The notes beneath the pieces are model-generated. The model made no database searches, was not told the DNA's origin, and saw only the letters and a program-made list of their open reading frames with translations. From Paracoccus sp. MKU1 (GTDB lineage Bacteria > Pseudomonadota > Alphaproteobacteria > Rhodobacterales > Rhodobacteraceae), in the NCBI RefSeq assembly GCF_001447385.1, contig NZ_LLWQ01000207.1, positions 1 through 64,000 of the forward strand: a stretch of 64,000 nucleotides of DNA, in the 5' to 3' direction. Shown one piece after another: positions 53,879 through 63,881 of the stretch. The position numbers were made by a program, and so were the translations under genes. Position 1 is the stretch's first letter. Each line of letters begins with the position of its first letter.

Positions 53879-54754
53879 ATGACGACCAGCAAGACGATCA
53901 CCATCGGCGCCGCGCAGTTCTCCAGCGAGATCGGCGATGTCGATGCCAATCTGGAGCGCCACCTGCACTGGATCGCACGGGGACGCGAGGCGGGCCTGGA
54001 CATGCTGGTCATGCCGGAACTGTCCCTGACCGGCCATTACGGGTCCGAGCATCTGCTCGACGCCGCCATGTCGCGCAAGGACCCGCGGCTGAAGCGGCTG
54101 GCCGAGGCGGCGGGCCCGATGGCCGTGACGCTGGGCTTCATCGAGGAAGGGCCGGCCGCGCAATTCTACAACGCGGCTGCGATCCTGTGCGACGGGCGGA
54201 TGATCCATCTGCACCGCAAGGTGAACCTGCCCACCTATGGCAAGCTGGAAGAGGGCAAGCATTACGCGCCCGGCCGCTTCGTCGAGACCTGCGAACTGGA
54301 CGGGCATTGGCGCGCGGGCCTTCTGATCTGCGCCGATGTCTGGAACCCGGCGCTGACCCATCTGGCCTTCCTGCATGGCGCCACCCTGCTGATCTGCCCG
54401 GTCAGCTCCGGCGAGGAGGCGGTGGGCGCCGATTTCGACAATCCCGGCGGCTGGGCGCTGACCTGCCGCTTCTATGCGATGATCTACGGCGCCCCGGTCG
54501 TCATGGTGAACCGCACCGGGACCGAGCGCGACCTGACCTTCTGGGGCGGTTCGCGCATCATCGATCCCTTCGGGCGCGAACTGGTCGTCGCCGGTTCCGG
54601 CGATGAGATGATCTCCGCCACGCTGGATTACGACGTGCTGCGCCGCGCGCGCCACCTGCTGCCCACCGTCCGCGACAGCAACCTGGCGCTGGTCCAGCGC
54701 GAGACGGCGCGGCTGATCGACACCCTGGGCGTCCCGGATTTCGTCCGCGAATGA
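53879..54754 (+). CDS. Nitrilase-superfamily carbon-nitrogen hydrolase
   Basis: From ATG 53879 the protein is 291 residues and shows the complete Glu-Lys-Cys triad: Glu47 in MPELSLTGHY, Lys114 in HRKVNLPTYG and Cys151 in LLICADVWNP. These enzymes hydrolyse amides or, less often, nitriles. It is the first enzyme gene after the importer, so it might release an acid from an imported betaine amide; that is inference. It is followed 12 bases later by an acyl-CoA dehydrogenase. Confidence 0.88.
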   Translation: MTTSKTITIGAAQFSSEIGDVDANLERHLHWIARGREAGLDMLVMPELSLTGHYGSEHLLDAAMSRKDPRLKRLAEAAGPMAVTLGFIEEGPAAQFYNAAAILCDGRMIHLHRKVNLPTYGKLEEGKHYAPGRFVETCELDGHWRAGLLICADVWNPALTHLAFLHGATLLICPVSSGEEAVGADFDNPGGWALTCRFYAMIYGAPVVMVNRTGTERDLTFWGGSRIIDPFGRELVVAGSGDEMISATLDYDVLRRARHLLPTVRDSNLALVQRETARLIDTLGVPDFVRE

Positions 54755-54766
54755 GGCAAGACGACG

Positions 54767-55957
54767 ATGCGCGATTTCCTCCTGAATGACGAGGACCGGG
54801 CCTTCCGCACCGAGATCCGCGATTTCCTGGCCCGCGAACTGGCCCCGCGCGTGGACCGGATCGAGCGCGACCAGGATTTCGCGGCCCAGCTGGAGGTCGC
54901 GCAGGCCCTGGGCGAGGCCGGCTATCTGAAGCTGATGTTCCCCGACCTTTATACCGGCGGCCTGTCGCGGCCCGGCCTGACCCAAGCGGTGATCGTCTCG
55001 GAAGAGGCCGCCTATCTGAACTATGCCTTCGAGACGACCATCGCCACGGCCCTGTCCTGCGCCTACCCGATCCACCGCCATGCCCGCCCGGCGCTGCGCG
55101 AACGCTACCTGACGCCGATCCTGGAGGGCCGCGCCGTCGGCTCGATCTGCATGACCGAGCCGAATGTCGGCTCGGACAGCGCCGGCATGGAGACCGCGAT
55201 CCGCTTTGACGAAGCCAGCCGCGAATGGGTGATCGACGGGTTCAAGCGCTATATCTCGAACGCGACCAAGGCCGATGTCTATATCGTCTGGGGAATCACC
55301 GATCCCGACGCCGCCCCGCAAAGGGGCATGAGCGCGGTGCTGGTTCCCTCCGATACCCCCGGCCTGTCCTTTCCCCGCATCTATGACTTCATGGGCCGGC
55401 GCGGCTCGGTCGTGGGCGAGGTGGCGCTGGACGGGGTGCGGGTACCGGAGGAGAACCTGCTGGGAGAGGCGAATGCCGGTTTCCGCATCATGCTGGGGGC
55501 CTTCAACTTCGAGCGGGTGATCCTGGGCGGCTCGGGCCTGGGCGTGGCGCGGGCGGCCTTCGACCTGGCGCGGGACCATGCGCAAAGCCGCGTCAGCTTC
55601 GGCGAGAGGCTGGGCCAGAAACAGCTGATCTGGGACATGATCGCGCAGATGAGCTGGCGCATAGACGCGGCCGAACTGCTTACCCAGCGGGCGGCCAGGA
55701 TGTATGACGACGGCATCGGCGGCAAGGACCTGATGCGCGAGGCCAGCCAGGCCAAGCTGGTCGCGACCGAGACCGCCGTCTTCTGCTCGGACCGCGCGGT
55801 GCAGATCCTCGGCGGCGACGGCGTCACCCGCCAATACGGCCGGGCCGAGCAGCTTTACCGCGATGCCCGCGCGCTGCCCATCGTCGGCGGCAGCTCCGAG
55901 ATGTGCAAATACCTGATCGCGGCGCGCGAGATGCCGGCGATCCGTCCCAATCTGTGA
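54767..55957 (+). CDS. Acyl-CoA dehydrogenase, isovaleryl/long-chain type base
   Basis: The 396-residue protein has CMTEPNVGSDSAGM, VIDGFKRYISNA and LGGDGVTRQYGRAEQLYRDAR. The usual YEGT is replaced by IVGGSSEMCKY, but a glutamate is present in AFNFERVILGGSGLG, the position of the base in isovaleryl-CoA dehydrogenase. The GGSSE ending also recalls CaiA of the carnitine system. With the adjacent CoA ligase it would desaturate an activated acid, possibly a betaine such as gamma-butyrobetaine; the substrate is unproven. Confidence 0.87.
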   Translation: MRDFLLNDEDRAFRTEIRDFLARELAPRVDRIERDQDFAAQLEVAQALGEAGYLKLMFPDLYTGGLSRPGLTQAVIVSEEAAYLNYAFETTIATALSCAYPIHRHARPALRERYLTPILEGRAVGSICMTEPNVGSDSAGMETAIRFDEASREWVIDGFKRYISNATKADVYIVWGITDPDAAPQRGMSAVLVPSDTPGLSFPRIYDFMGRRGSVVGEVALDGVRVPEENLLGEANAGFRIMLGAFNFERVILGGSGLGVARAAFDLARDHAQSRVSFGERLGQKQLIWDMIAQMSWRIDAAELLTQRAARMYDDGIGGKDLMREASQAKLVATETAVFCSDRAVQILGGDGVTRQYGRAEQLYRDARALPIVGGSSEMCKYLIAAREMPAIRPNL

Positions 55958-55972
55958 CAGCAAGAGAGACCT

Positions 55973-57535
55973 ATGCATATCGCCCGCATTCTGGAGGCTT
56001 CCGCCGACCGCTACCCGGATCACCTGGCGCTGGTCTTCGAGGACCGGCGCTGGACCTATGCCGAATGGCTGGCCCGCGTGCGCCGCTTTGCGCAGGCGCT
56101 GTCGGATCTGGGGGTGCGGCCGGGGGACCGCGTGGCCTTCTATGTCTCGACCTCGGAAAACTCGGTGACGACCTATTTCGCCTGCCAGATGCTCGGCGCG
56201 GTGGCGGTGCCGATGAACTTCCGCCTTTCGGCGGGCGAGGCCGCCTATATCCTGCGGGATTCCGGCGCCCGCGTGCTGATCTATGGCCGCAGCCTGACCG
56301 AAAACGTCGAACGGATCGCGGCGCAGATGCATTCGGTCCACGATTTCATCGGCTGCGCCTATGACCGGGCGCATATCCCCGCCGGCCATCTGCATTTCGA
56401 TACCCTGGCCGAGCAGACCGCGGACCGGGACGAGCCGCGCATCATTCCCCCGGGGGATGCGATTTCCTCGCTGGTCTATACCTCGGGGACGACCGGGCGG
56501 CCCAAGGGGGTGATCCACACCCATGCCAACGACATCGCCATCGCGATGAACTGCGTCATGGAATATTCGCTGAACCACACCGACAAGGCGCTGCATATCG
56601 CGCCGCTCTACCATGTGGGCGGCATGCAGGCCTATTTCATTCCGCATCTGCTGGTCGGCGGCACCAATGTCGTGATCGGCCGCTACGAGGCGGAAAAGAC
56701 GCTGGACACCATCGCGGCCGAGCGCATCACCACGCTGTTCGCCGTGCCCACCCAGATCCAGAAAATGCTGTTCCACCCGCGCTTCCGCGATCAGGACCTC
56801 TCCTCGCTGCGGCTGATCACCACCGGCGGCGCGGCCATTTCCGCCGCCACGATGGAGCGGGTGATGGCCGAGTTCTGCCCGGCGATCTTCAACGGCTACG
56901 GCATGACCGAGGCGTCGCTGACGCTGGTGCTGCATCCGCAGGACGCGCTGCGCAAGCTGGGGTCCTGCGGCAAGCCGACGCTGATTTCGGAATGCCGGAT
57001 CGTGACCGACGACCCCGAGCGCGAGGTGCCGCCCTCGGAAACCGTGCCGCGCGGACAGGTGGGCCAGCTGATCGTGCGCGGCCCGCAGGCGATGCAGGGC
57101 TATTGGAACAACCCGTTCGAGACGCAAAAGAAGCTGAAGGCGGGCTGGATCTATACCGGCGACCTGTTCAGCCAGGACCGGGACGGGTTCTATTACTTCC
57201 ACGGCCGGGCCGATGACATGATCGTCTCGGGCGGCGAGAACATCCATCCGCGCGAGGTCGAGGAGATCCTCTATCGCTGCCATGGCGTGCAGGAGGTGGC
57301 GGTCGTCGGGCTGGCGGACGAGAAATGGGGCCAGGCGGTGACGGCCTTCGTAGTCCGCTCGGACCCGGCGCTGAGCGCGCAGGACCTGGACGCGTTCTGC
57401 AAGGCCAGCGACGCTCTGGCGCCCTACAAGCGGCCCCGCCGCTACGAGTTCCTGGAAAGCCTGCCGCTGAACCCCAGCGGCAAGGTGCTCCGGCGCGAGC
57501 TGGTCGCGCGCCATGCCCCGCAGCCGGCCTGTTGA
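55973..57535 (+). CDS. AMP-forming acyl-CoA ligase
   Basis: The 520-residue ANL-family ligase has P-loop LVYTSGTTGRPKGVIHTH, FNGYGMTEASL, WIYTGDLFSQDRDGFYYFHGRADD and the terminal NPSGKVLRRELV lysine motif. It forms a CoA thioester from a free acid and ATP. It follows the acyl-CoA dehydrogenase by 15 bases, so the two probably act on the same carbon chain. It is distinct from the region-1 ligase in length and sequence. Confidence 0.9.
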   Translation: MHIARILEASADRYPDHLALVFEDRRWTYAEWLARVRRFAQALSDLGVRPGDRVAFYVSTSENSVTTYFACQMLGAVAVPMNFRLSAGEAAYILRDSGARVLIYGRSLTENVERIAAQMHSVHDFIGCAYDRAHIPAGHLHFDTLAEQTADRDEPRIIPPGDAISSLVYTSGTTGRPKGVIHTHANDIAIAMNCVMEYSLNHTDKALHIAPLYHVGGMQAYFIPHLLVGGTNVVIGRYEAEKTLDTIAAERITTLFAVPTQIQKMLFHPRFRDQDLSSLRLITTGGAAISAATMERVMAEFCPAIFNGYGMTEASLTLVLHPQDALRKLGSCGKPTLISECRIVTDDPEREVPPSETVPRGQVGQLIVRGPQAMQGYWNNPFETQKKLKAGWIYTGDLFSQDRDGFYYFHGRADDMIVSGGENIHPREVEEILYRCHGVQEVAVVGLADEKWGQAVTAFVVRSDPALSAQDLDAFCKASDALAPYKRPRRYEFLESLPLNPSGKVLRRELVARHAPQPAC

Positions 57536-57545
57536 GGACAGCATC

Positions 57546-58871
57546 ATGCCATCGAATTTTCACGATTTCCTGCACGACATGCGCGCGGAGGACATGCCGG
57601 ATGCGGTGCTGGACCTTGGCCGCCGCTGGCTTCTGGACCTGCTGGGGGTCGCGGCGGGCGGCAGCCGGACGCGGCTGTCGCGCATCATCCGCGACCATGC
57701 GGCGGCGCATTTCGGCGCGGGGGGCCGCGCGGCCCCGATGCTGATGGACGGCCGCGGGGTCAGCCCGGCGGGCGCGGCGCTGGCGGGCGGCATGACCATC
57801 GACGCGCTGGACGGCCATGACGGGCACAAGCTGACCAAGGGCCATGTCGGTTGCGGCAGCCTGCCCGCGCTGCTGGCGCTGATGCAGGCCGAGGGACGGA
57901 CGGATGACCGCGCGCTTCTGGCCGGGCTGGTCGTCGGATACGAGATCGGGACGCGCGCGGGCATCGCCCTGCACCGCACCGCCTGCGACTATCACACCTC
58001 GGGCGCCTGGATCGCGGTGGCGGCGGCGTCGCTGGGCGCGCGGGTGCTGGGGCTGGACGCGGCGCGGACGCGCGAGGCCGTGGGCATCGCCGAATATCAC
58101 GGCCCGCGCAGCCAGATGATGCGGTGCATCGACCATCCGACCATGGTCAAGGACGGCTCGGGCTGGGGCGCGATGGCCGGGGTCTCGGCCGCCTATCTGG
58201 CGGCGGCGGGCTTTACCGGCGCCCCGGCGATCACCGTCGAGGGCGCGGATGTCGCCGACCTCTGGGCCGATCTGGGCACGAACTGGCGCATCGCCGAGCA
58301 GTATTTCAAGCCCTGGCCGGTCTGCCGCTGGGCGCAGCCCTCCGTGCAGGCGGTGCTGGACCTGCGGGCGCGGCATGGGGTGACCGCCGATCAGGTCGAG
58401 CGGATCGAGATCGCCACCTTCCACCAGTCCCGCCGCCTGGCCGCCCGCGATCCGGCCAGCACCGAAGAGGCGCAGTATTCCACCGCCTACCCCGCCGCCG
58501 TGGCGCTGGTGCGGGGCCGCGTCGATCCCGCGGACGTGGCCGAGGACGGCTTGGCCGACCCGCTGATCCGCAGCCTTGCCGCCGGCATGACCGTCAGCGA
58601 GCGCGAGGATTTCAATGCCGCCTTCCCGGCCCGCCGGTTCGCCGATGTGCGGCTGGTGATGAAGGACGGCCGGGTGCTGGACTCCGGCCCGACCGAGGCG
58701 GCGGGCGACCCCGAGGCACCGGCGCCGATGGATGCGGTGCGCGCCAAGTTCCGCGCCTATGCCGCGCCGGTTCTGGGCGAGGTTCGCGCCGCCGATCTGG
58801 AAAAGGCGGTGGACCGGCTGGGCGACGGCGGCGGCACGGGGACCCTGTTCGGCCTGCTGGGCGCTGCCTGA
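57546..58871 (+). CDS. MmgE/PrpD-family protein
   Basis: From ATG 57546 the protein is 441 residues and shows the family blocks LLDLLGVAAGGSRT, IDALDGHDGHKLTKGHVG, GYEIGTRAGIALHRTACDYHTSGAW and YFKPWPVCRWAQPSVQA. Members include 2-methylcitrate dehydratase, cis-aconitate decarboxylase and epimerases. Its function here is open; a dehydration or isomerisation of a hydroxy acid made in this pathway is possible. Its stop lies 13 bases from that of the convergent AraC gene. Confidence 0.87.
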   Translation: MPSNFHDFLHDMRAEDMPDAVLDLGRRWLLDLLGVAAGGSRTRLSRIIRDHAAAHFGAGGRAAPMLMDGRGVSPAGAALAGGMTIDALDGHDGHKLTKGHVGCGSLPALLALMQAEGRTDDRALLAGLVVGYEIGTRAGIALHRTACDYHTSGAWIAVAAASLGARVLGLDAARTREAVGIAEYHGPRSQMMRCIDHPTMVKDGSGWGAMAGVSAAYLAAAGFTGAPAITVEGADVADLWADLGTNWRIAEQYFKPWPVCRWAQPSVQAVLDLRARHGVTADQVERIEIATFHQSRRLAARDPASTEEAQYSTAYPAAVALVRGRVDPADVAEDGLADPLIRSLAAGMTVSEREDFNAAFPARRFADVRLVMKDGRVLDSGPTEAAGDPEAPAPMDAVRAKFRAYAAPVLGEVRAADLEKAVDRLGDGGGTGTLFGLLGAA

Positions 58872-58884
58872 GCGGCGGTCGGGT

Positions 58885-59907
58885 TCAGGCGATGCGCCGC
58901 GACCGGGCCCGGGCGGCCCGCGCCTGTTCGCGCATCTCGCTCGGGCGGATGCCATAGAACTCCTTGACCCATTTCGAGAAATGCGAGGTCGAGGCGAAGC
59001 CCGTGGCGATGGCGATGTCGATGATCGGCTGTTCGGTGTAAAGCAGCATCTCGCGCGCCCGCTCGACCCGCAGCGACAGGTAGTAGCGCGCCGGCGTCAT
59101 GCCCAGGAAGTTGCGGAAATTGCGCTCCATCTGGCGTTCGCTGACACCCGTCAGCGCGGCCAGCCTTTCGATCTGCAACGGCGTCTCGATATTGGCCTGC
59201 ATCAGGCGAATGGCCATCTGCATCGTCCCGGGCAGGGTGCCGATCTGCTCGGCCCGGCCGCCCTGCTGGTTCTCGCCCGCATCGCGCATCCGGGCGTGAT
59301 GGAACTGGTTGGCGACCCCGTTGGCCAGGTCGCGCCCGTGCAGGTCGGCGATGATATGCAGCATCAGGTCCATCGAGGCCGTCCCGCCCGAACAGGTCAG
59401 CCGGTTGCGGTCGATCTCGTAAAGCGTGCCGGTGATCGGCAGATGCGGGAAATCCTCCTCGAAGGCGGCGCGGTTTTCCCAGTGGATGGTGCAGCGATAA
59501 CCGTCCAGCAGCCCGGCGCGGGCCAGCAGATAGCTGGCCGTGGACAGGGCGCCGATGGCCCGGCCGCGATACGCCGCCCGCCGCAGGGCGGCAAGATAGG
59601 GGCGTTCGTCCTGGGGATCGACCCGCGCGCCGCCGCAGATGAACAGGGCGTGGTTGCGCTCGATCGCCTGATCGACGGGGATGGCCGGAAAGGGAATGCC
59701 CGAGGACGGCATGACCGGCTGGCCGTCGATGCTGCACAGGTCCCAGCGGAAAACCTCGCGCCCCAAGAGGCGGTTCGCGGCGCGCAAAGGCTCGGTCGCC
59801 GAGGCGAGGCTCAGCATCGAGAGCCCTTCCAGCATCAGGAAGGCGAAGCACAAAGGCTCGCCCGTGTCGTGGTAGAACATCGGCGGGTCCGGGTTGCGAT
59901 GCGCCAT
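58885..59907 (-). CDS. GlxA-type AraC-family regulator
   Basis: The 340-residue protein has a DJ-1/PfpI-like N-terminal domain (CFAFLMLEGLSMLSLASATEPL, ALFICGGARVD, GALSTASYLLARAGLLDGYRCTIHW as successive blocks) and a C-terminal AraC domain (LAALTGVSERQMERNFRNFLG and ATGFASTSHFSKWVKEFYG). The relatives GbdR and CdhR respond to glycine betaine and carnitine. That fits the betaine-type importer and Rieske system around it; the inducer is inferred. Confidence 0.88.
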   Translation of the reverse strand: MAHRNPDPPMFYHDTGEPLCFAFLMLEGLSMLSLASATEPLRAANRLLGREVFRWDLCSIDGQPVMPSSGIPFPAIPVDQAIERNHALFICGGARVDPQDERPYLAALRRAAYRGRAIGALSTASYLLARAGLLDGYRCTIHWENRAAFEEDFPHLPITGTLYEIDRNRLTCSGGTASMDLMLHIIADLHGRDLANGVANQFHHARMRDAGENQQGGRAEQIGTLPGTMQMAIRLMQANIETPLQIERLAALTGVSERQMERNFRNFLGMTPARYYLSLRVERAREMLLYTEQPIIDIAIATGFASTSHFSKWVKEFYGIRPSEMREQARAARARSRRIA

Positions 59908-59959
59908 GTTCGGTCAAGCCGCCCCGCTCTTCAAGCCGCCCTGCTTCACGCGGTCCGCA

Positions 59960-61153
59960 TCAGGCGGTCGCCATCGCGGCGGGCAGCCAGCCCTGAAGCG
60001 CGTCCCAGTCGGGTTCCAGCCGGTCGAAGCGTCCCAGCCGCAGGCTGGAGAGATCGGCGAAATTGCAGCGCCCCTGCGTCACCAGCTGCATCAGCGCCCG
60101 GCCCGAGGCTGGCGACAGGCCGAAGCCCACGCCCGACAGCGTGGCGACGGTCAGGTTCTGCCACAGCGCCGGGCGGTCGATGACCGGACGGCCGTCGGGG
60201 GTGTTCTCGATGATGCCGGCCCAGCTGCGGATGACGCGGGCATGGGCGGCCTTGGGCAGAAGCTCGGCCAGGCGCCGGGCGATGCTGCCCGCCAGCGGGG
60301 TCGAGGGGCGCGGCCCGCCCGGCTGCGCCTCGGTCTCGACCCATTCATGCGGGCCGCCGCCATAGGCCAGGTTGCCGCGCAGGGTCTGGCGGCCATAGAG
60401 CCCGTTGCCGTCGATCCCGCCCAGCGGCATCAGAGGCAGAGGTTCGGTGACGATCATCTCGGCGCGGGCGGCGCGCATGGGGATGTCCACCTCCAGCATC
60501 GCGGCCAGCCGGCCGGTCTGCGGACCCGCCGCGATGACCAGATGGTCGCAGCCGAAGTCGCCCTTGTCGGTCCTGACCGCCGTCACCCGGTCGCCCTGCC
60601 GCCGGAAGCCTATGACGGTGACGTGCTGGCGCAGCCGCCCGCCCCGGTCGCGCAGTGCCCAAGCATAGGCCTGCACGGTGCGGTGCGGATTCGCATGGCC
60701 TCCGAAATGGTAATAATGCCCGGCATGGACATTGTCGCCGGCCAGCGGCACCAGCTCGCGCACCGCCTGCGCGTCCAGGTCGTCGGCGCGGAAGCCCTGC
60801 TTGCGGGCATTGGCCACGGCGCGGCCGTAAAGCGTGAACTGCTCGGGCGACAGCGCGATGCGGATGCGGTTCGGCCGGAACTCGGTCGGATAGCCCAGAA
60901 ACTCGTCCATCATCGGCCAGAGCCGCTGTTCCTCGGCGAAAAGCGGGCTGTGATGGTGCGAGCAGCCGCCGCCATTGCGCCCCGAGGCCTCCCAGCCGAC
61001 GATGCCGCGTTCCAGCACAAGGACGTCGACGCCCGCCTCGGCCAGCCAGAAGGCGGTGGAGAGGCCCGTGACGCCGCCGCCGATCACGATGACCGAGGCG
61101 CCGCGATTGTCGTCGCCGGCGTCGATGCCGGGGATGGGGTTATTCGCTGACAT
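59960..61153 (-). CDS. FAD-dependent amine/amino acid oxidoreductase, DAO fold
   Basis: From ATG 61153 the protein is 397 residues with the FAD motif [39 protein letters not shown] and the C-terminal [12 protein letters not shown] and [15 protein letters not shown], as in sarcosine-oxidase beta and D-hydroxyproline/opine dehydrogenase subunits. It overlaps the next protein gene by 14 bases, so they likely form a heteromeric dehydrogenase for N-methyl or secondary amines. It may oxidise the partly demethylated product of the Rieske oxygenase. Confidence 0.87.
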   Translation of the reverse strand: MSANNPIPGIDAGDDNRGASVIVIGGGVTGLSTAFWLAEAGVDVLVLERGIVGWEASGRNGGGCSHHHSPLFAEEQRLWPMMDEFLGYPTEFRPNRIRIALSPEQFTLYGRAVANARKQGFRADDLDAQAVRELVPLAGDNVHAGHYYHFGGHANPHRTVQAYAWALRDRGGRLRQHVTVIGFRRQGDRVTAVRTDKGDFGCDHLVIAAGPQTGRLAAMLEVDIPMRAARAEMIVTEPLPLMPLGGIDGNGLYGRQTLRGNLAYGGGPHEWVETEAQPGGPRPSTPLAGSIARRLAELLPKAAHARVIRSWAGIIENTPDGRPVIDRPALWQNLTVATLSGVGFGLSPASGRALMQLVTQGRCNFADLSSLRLGRFDRLEPDWDALQGWLPAAMATA

Positions 61154-62723
61154 GTTCCTTCTCCGTCGCAAGCGCGGCGACCGTGTAATGTTCCTCGACA
61201 TCCCAGAAGGGCACCCATTGACGCGGCATCCCGAACCAGGAATCCCAGGCGGCAGCGATGGCGGGATCCTCGGGCGTGGCGGCGGCGGCCAGGCTGATCG
61301 GCCGGACCGGGCTGCGATGGCCGGCCAGCGGCACCACCCCCAGCGACAGGTCGTCCTGCAAGGCCAGCAGCGCCTGGATCTGCTCGCGGCAGCGGCGGCC
61401 CTGGCAGGGGCCCATGCCGGCGCGGGTCAGCCGCTTGATCTGGTCGGGATCGGGCGGACCCTCGCCCAGGATCTCGGTCAGGCTGCGGGTCAGGTTCGGC
61501 AGAGGCGGCGCGTTCAGATAGCGCGGCGGGCTGACATCCAGGATCTCGCGCGCCGTGACCTCCTCGCATTGGCAGACCGGCATGTCGGCGACGGCCTCCA
61601 CCACCGAGGCGCGGACCCAGGCCTTGCGGTATTCGCCCAGATCGGCGGCAGGGCCGGGCTGCGGAGCGTCCCCGGCCGAAGCACTCGCCAGCCCCAGCGC
61701 CGCCAGCGCGGCCCCGGCGGCCAGCCGCCCCTCGGCCTCGGCCAGCGCCGGATCGGCGGATTTCGCGGCCCAGATCCCCGCGCAGTCGCCCGCGGCGCGG
61801 ATGCCGGGCAGGCTGGTCTCGCCGCCCGCGCCCAGCAGGGGCACGAAACCGCCGCGGCCATTGTCGAAGGCGCAGCGCGCGCCGGCGGCGTGCAGCAGGT
61901 CGATCATCGGCACCGCGCCCACGCCCAGCAGCACGGAATCGCAGGCGATGGTGCGGTTGCGCAGCACCAGCCCGGTGACGCCATCCGCGTCCGAGGTGAC
62001 GCCGCGCGGCGCCTCGCCGGTGACGATCTCGACCCCGGCGGCGCGGATGCGCGCCACCAGATCCTCGGGCGCGGCAGGGGCGGCCGCCTGTTCGACCACG
62101 GCGGCAATGGTGACGCCCGCATCCATCAGCTCCAGCGCCGCCAGCAGCGCCTCGGGGGTCGAGCCCAGCATGACCGCGCGGCGGCTGTCCAGCGCATCGT
62201 AGAGCCGTGCCAGCATCAGCGCGGCGCCGGCGCCCAGCACGCCGGGCAGGTCCCAGCCGGGAAAGGCCAGCCCCATGTCGCGCCGCCCGGTTGCCACCAC
62301 CGCTTGATCGAAGCCGACCAGATGGCTGCCCTGTTCCTCATCTACCAGGCCGGCGACCAGTCCGGGCATCCAGCCCAGATTGGGCTGGTTGGCGAACAGC
62401 CCCCAGCAGGCGGTGCCCAGGCGGATGTCGATGCCCAGATCGAACAGCTCGACCAGGTCGGGCCGCGCCTCCAGCATCCATTCGGTCATGGCGTTGCGGT
62501 TGCGGACCGCGCCGCCCATGCGGCCGCCCCAGATCTGCGGGACGCTTTCGCCCATGGTCTCGAAGGGCACGGGATGTTCGTCGACCAGCATCACCTGCGC
62601 GCCGCCCTGATGGGCGTGGCGGGCGGCGGCGATCCCGGCGGGGCCGGCGCCCACGACCAGGATCTGGGTCCGCTCCGCGATCTCAAGGCGCTTGCCGGCG
62701 ACGGATCGGGGGTCTGTAGTCAT
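61140..62723 (-). CDS. FAD/NAD(P)-binding oxidoreductase subunit with BFD-like iron-sulfur domain
   Basis: From ATG 62723 the protein is 527 residues. It has [20 protein letters not shown] near the N-terminus, a second nucleotide motif around [17 protein letters not shown] and a C-terminal BFD-like [2Fe-2S] region with [11 protein letters not shown] and [13 protein letters not shown]. This is the architecture of the alpha subunit of HcnBC/OoxAB-type and D-hydroxyproline dehydrogenases. It would take electrons from the partner flavoprotein. No separate small ferredoxin subunit is seen beside it. Confidence 0.88.
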   Translation of the reverse strand: MTTDPRSVAGKRLEIAERTQILVVGAGPAGIAAARHAHQGGAQVMLVDEHPVPFETMGESVPQIWGGRMGGAVRNRNAMTEWMLEARPDLVELFDLGIDIRLGTACWGLFANQPNLGWMPGLVAGLVDEEQGSHLVGFDQAVVATGRRDMGLAFPGWDLPGVLGAGAALMLARLYDALDSRRAVMLGSTPEALLAALELMDAGVTIAAVVEQAAAPAAPEDLVARIRAAGVEIVTGEAPRGVTSDADGVTGLVLRNRTIACDSVLLGVGAVPMIDLLHAAGARCAFDNGRGGFVPLLGAGGETSLPGIRAAGDCAGIWAAKSADPALAEAEGRLAAGAALAALGLASASAGDAPQPGPAADLGEYRKAWVRASVVEAVADMPVCQCEEVTAREILDVSPPRYLNAPPLPNLTRSLTEILGEGPPDPDQIKRLTRAGMGPCQGRRCREQIQALLALQDDLSLGVVPLAGHRSPVRPISLAAAATPEDPAIAAAWDSWFGMPRQWVPFWDVEEHYTVAALATEKEHVSE

Positions 62724-62844
62724 CTTGCGTCCTCTGGTGACTGGTCGGCGGGCATCGCGGCAGGGCCATCCTTGGGGCATGGCTGGCCCGGCCGACATCA
62801 GGTTTCCGCCCGGAAGGGAAAGAAATCCGACCGTGATCCGGGCG

Positions 62845-63876
62845 TCAGGCCAGCTTGATCTCGACATCCGACGCCGCCCGGGTCGAGCAGGCCAGCACAT
62901 AGCCCTCGGCCGCCTCTTCCGGCGTCAGCCCGCCATTCGGCCGGCTGTCCACTCGGCCCGAGACCAGCTGCACCATGCAGGTGCCGCACATGCCCTCGCC
63001 GCAGCCGCAGGGGATGACGACCTCTTGGCGCAGGCTGGCCTGCAACAGCGTCTCGTCCGGGCGGATGGCGATGGCGCGGCCGTTCACGGTCAGGCCGAAA
63101 CCGGGGCCGGCCGCGACGGCGACCTCGGCCACGGGCGGCGCGACCGGGGCAGCGGCGCCGAAGCTTTCGGTGTGGAACTGTGCCCGCGCCCCGCCCTCGG
63201 CGGCATGGATCAGCCGGACCTCCTGCATGAAGCCCTGCGGGCCGCAGCAGAACACCTGACGGCGGCCCAGATCGGGGATGGCGGTCGCCAGCTGCCCCCG
63301 GCTGACGCGGCCGCGATAGCCGAACCAGCCCGGCGCGGCGCAGCTGACGCTGACCGCCACCGTCAGATTGGGCATCCGCGCCTGCATTTCGGCCAGTTCG
63401 CGGGCAAAGAGCACCTCGGCCGGATCGCGCGCGGCATGGAACCACGCCAGATCGGCCTCGGGCTCGGTTTCCGCCAGATGCCGCAGCATGGCCATCATCG
63501 GCGTGGCGCCCGACCCGCCCGAGACGAAGGCCAGCCGGTCGTTGCCGCGCAGCCCCAGCGTGAAGGCGCCGCGCGGGGGGCGGGCCTCGATGCCGCTGCC
63601 CTCGCGCAGGTTGTCATGCAGCCAGCGGGTCGCGCCGCCCGGTGCCTGCGCCTTGATCGTCAGCTCCAGATCGCCCCGGGCGCCGCCCGAGATGGTGAAG
63701 CTGCGCCAGGCCGGGCCGCCCGGCAAGGGCACCCTCAGCACCAGCGCCTGGCCGGGGGTGAAGCCCACCGGGCCGCTGTCCGCGCGCAGGCGGAAGGTCT
63801 TGACGGTGGGCGTCTCGTCGCGGACGGCGATGCAGGACAGCGCCAGCAGGGCCGCCGGAGGGGCTTGCATGTCCAT
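62845..63876 (-). CDS. Hybrid ferredoxin-NAD(P)H reductase for a Rieske oxygenase
   Basis: The 343-residue protein has an FAD domain (RSFTISGG), an NAD(P)H domain (FVSGGSGATPMMAML, CCGPQGFMQEV) and a C-terminal plant-type ferredoxin with CGCGEGMCGTC and a distal cysteine in VLACSTR. This layout is that of GbcB and stachydrine-demethylase reductases, which feed electrons to a Rieske oxygenase. The partial gene six bases upstream is the probable partner. Confidence 0.9.
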   Translation of the reverse strand: MDMQAPPAALLALSCIAVRDETPTVKTFRLRADSGPVGFTPGQALVLRVPLPGGPAWRSFTISGGARGDLELTIKAQAPGGATRWLHDNLREGSGIEARPPRGAFTLGLRGNDRLAFVSGGSGATPMMAMLRHLAETEPEADLAWFHAARDPAEVLFARELAEMQARMPNLTVAVSVSCAAPGWFGYRGRVSRGQLATAIPDLGRRQVFCCGPQGFMQEVRLIHAAEGGARAQFHTESFGAAAPVAPPVAEVAVAAGPGFGLTVNGRAIAIRPDETLLQASLRQEVVIPCGCGEGMCGTCMVQLVSGRVDSRPNGGLTPEEAAEGYVLACSTRAASDVEIKLA

Positions 63877-63881
63877 GCGCC

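Noticed and set aside
54767..55957. Acyl-CoA dehydrogenase considered inactive because YEGT glutamate is missing
   Set aside because: A glutamate occurs at the isovaleryl-CoA dehydrogenase position, so activity is plausible.
53717..57547. 1276-codon minus-strand open frame opposite the amidase, dehydrogenase and ligase genes
   Set aside because: Shadow of three well-recognised plus-strand genes; composition is typical antisense.
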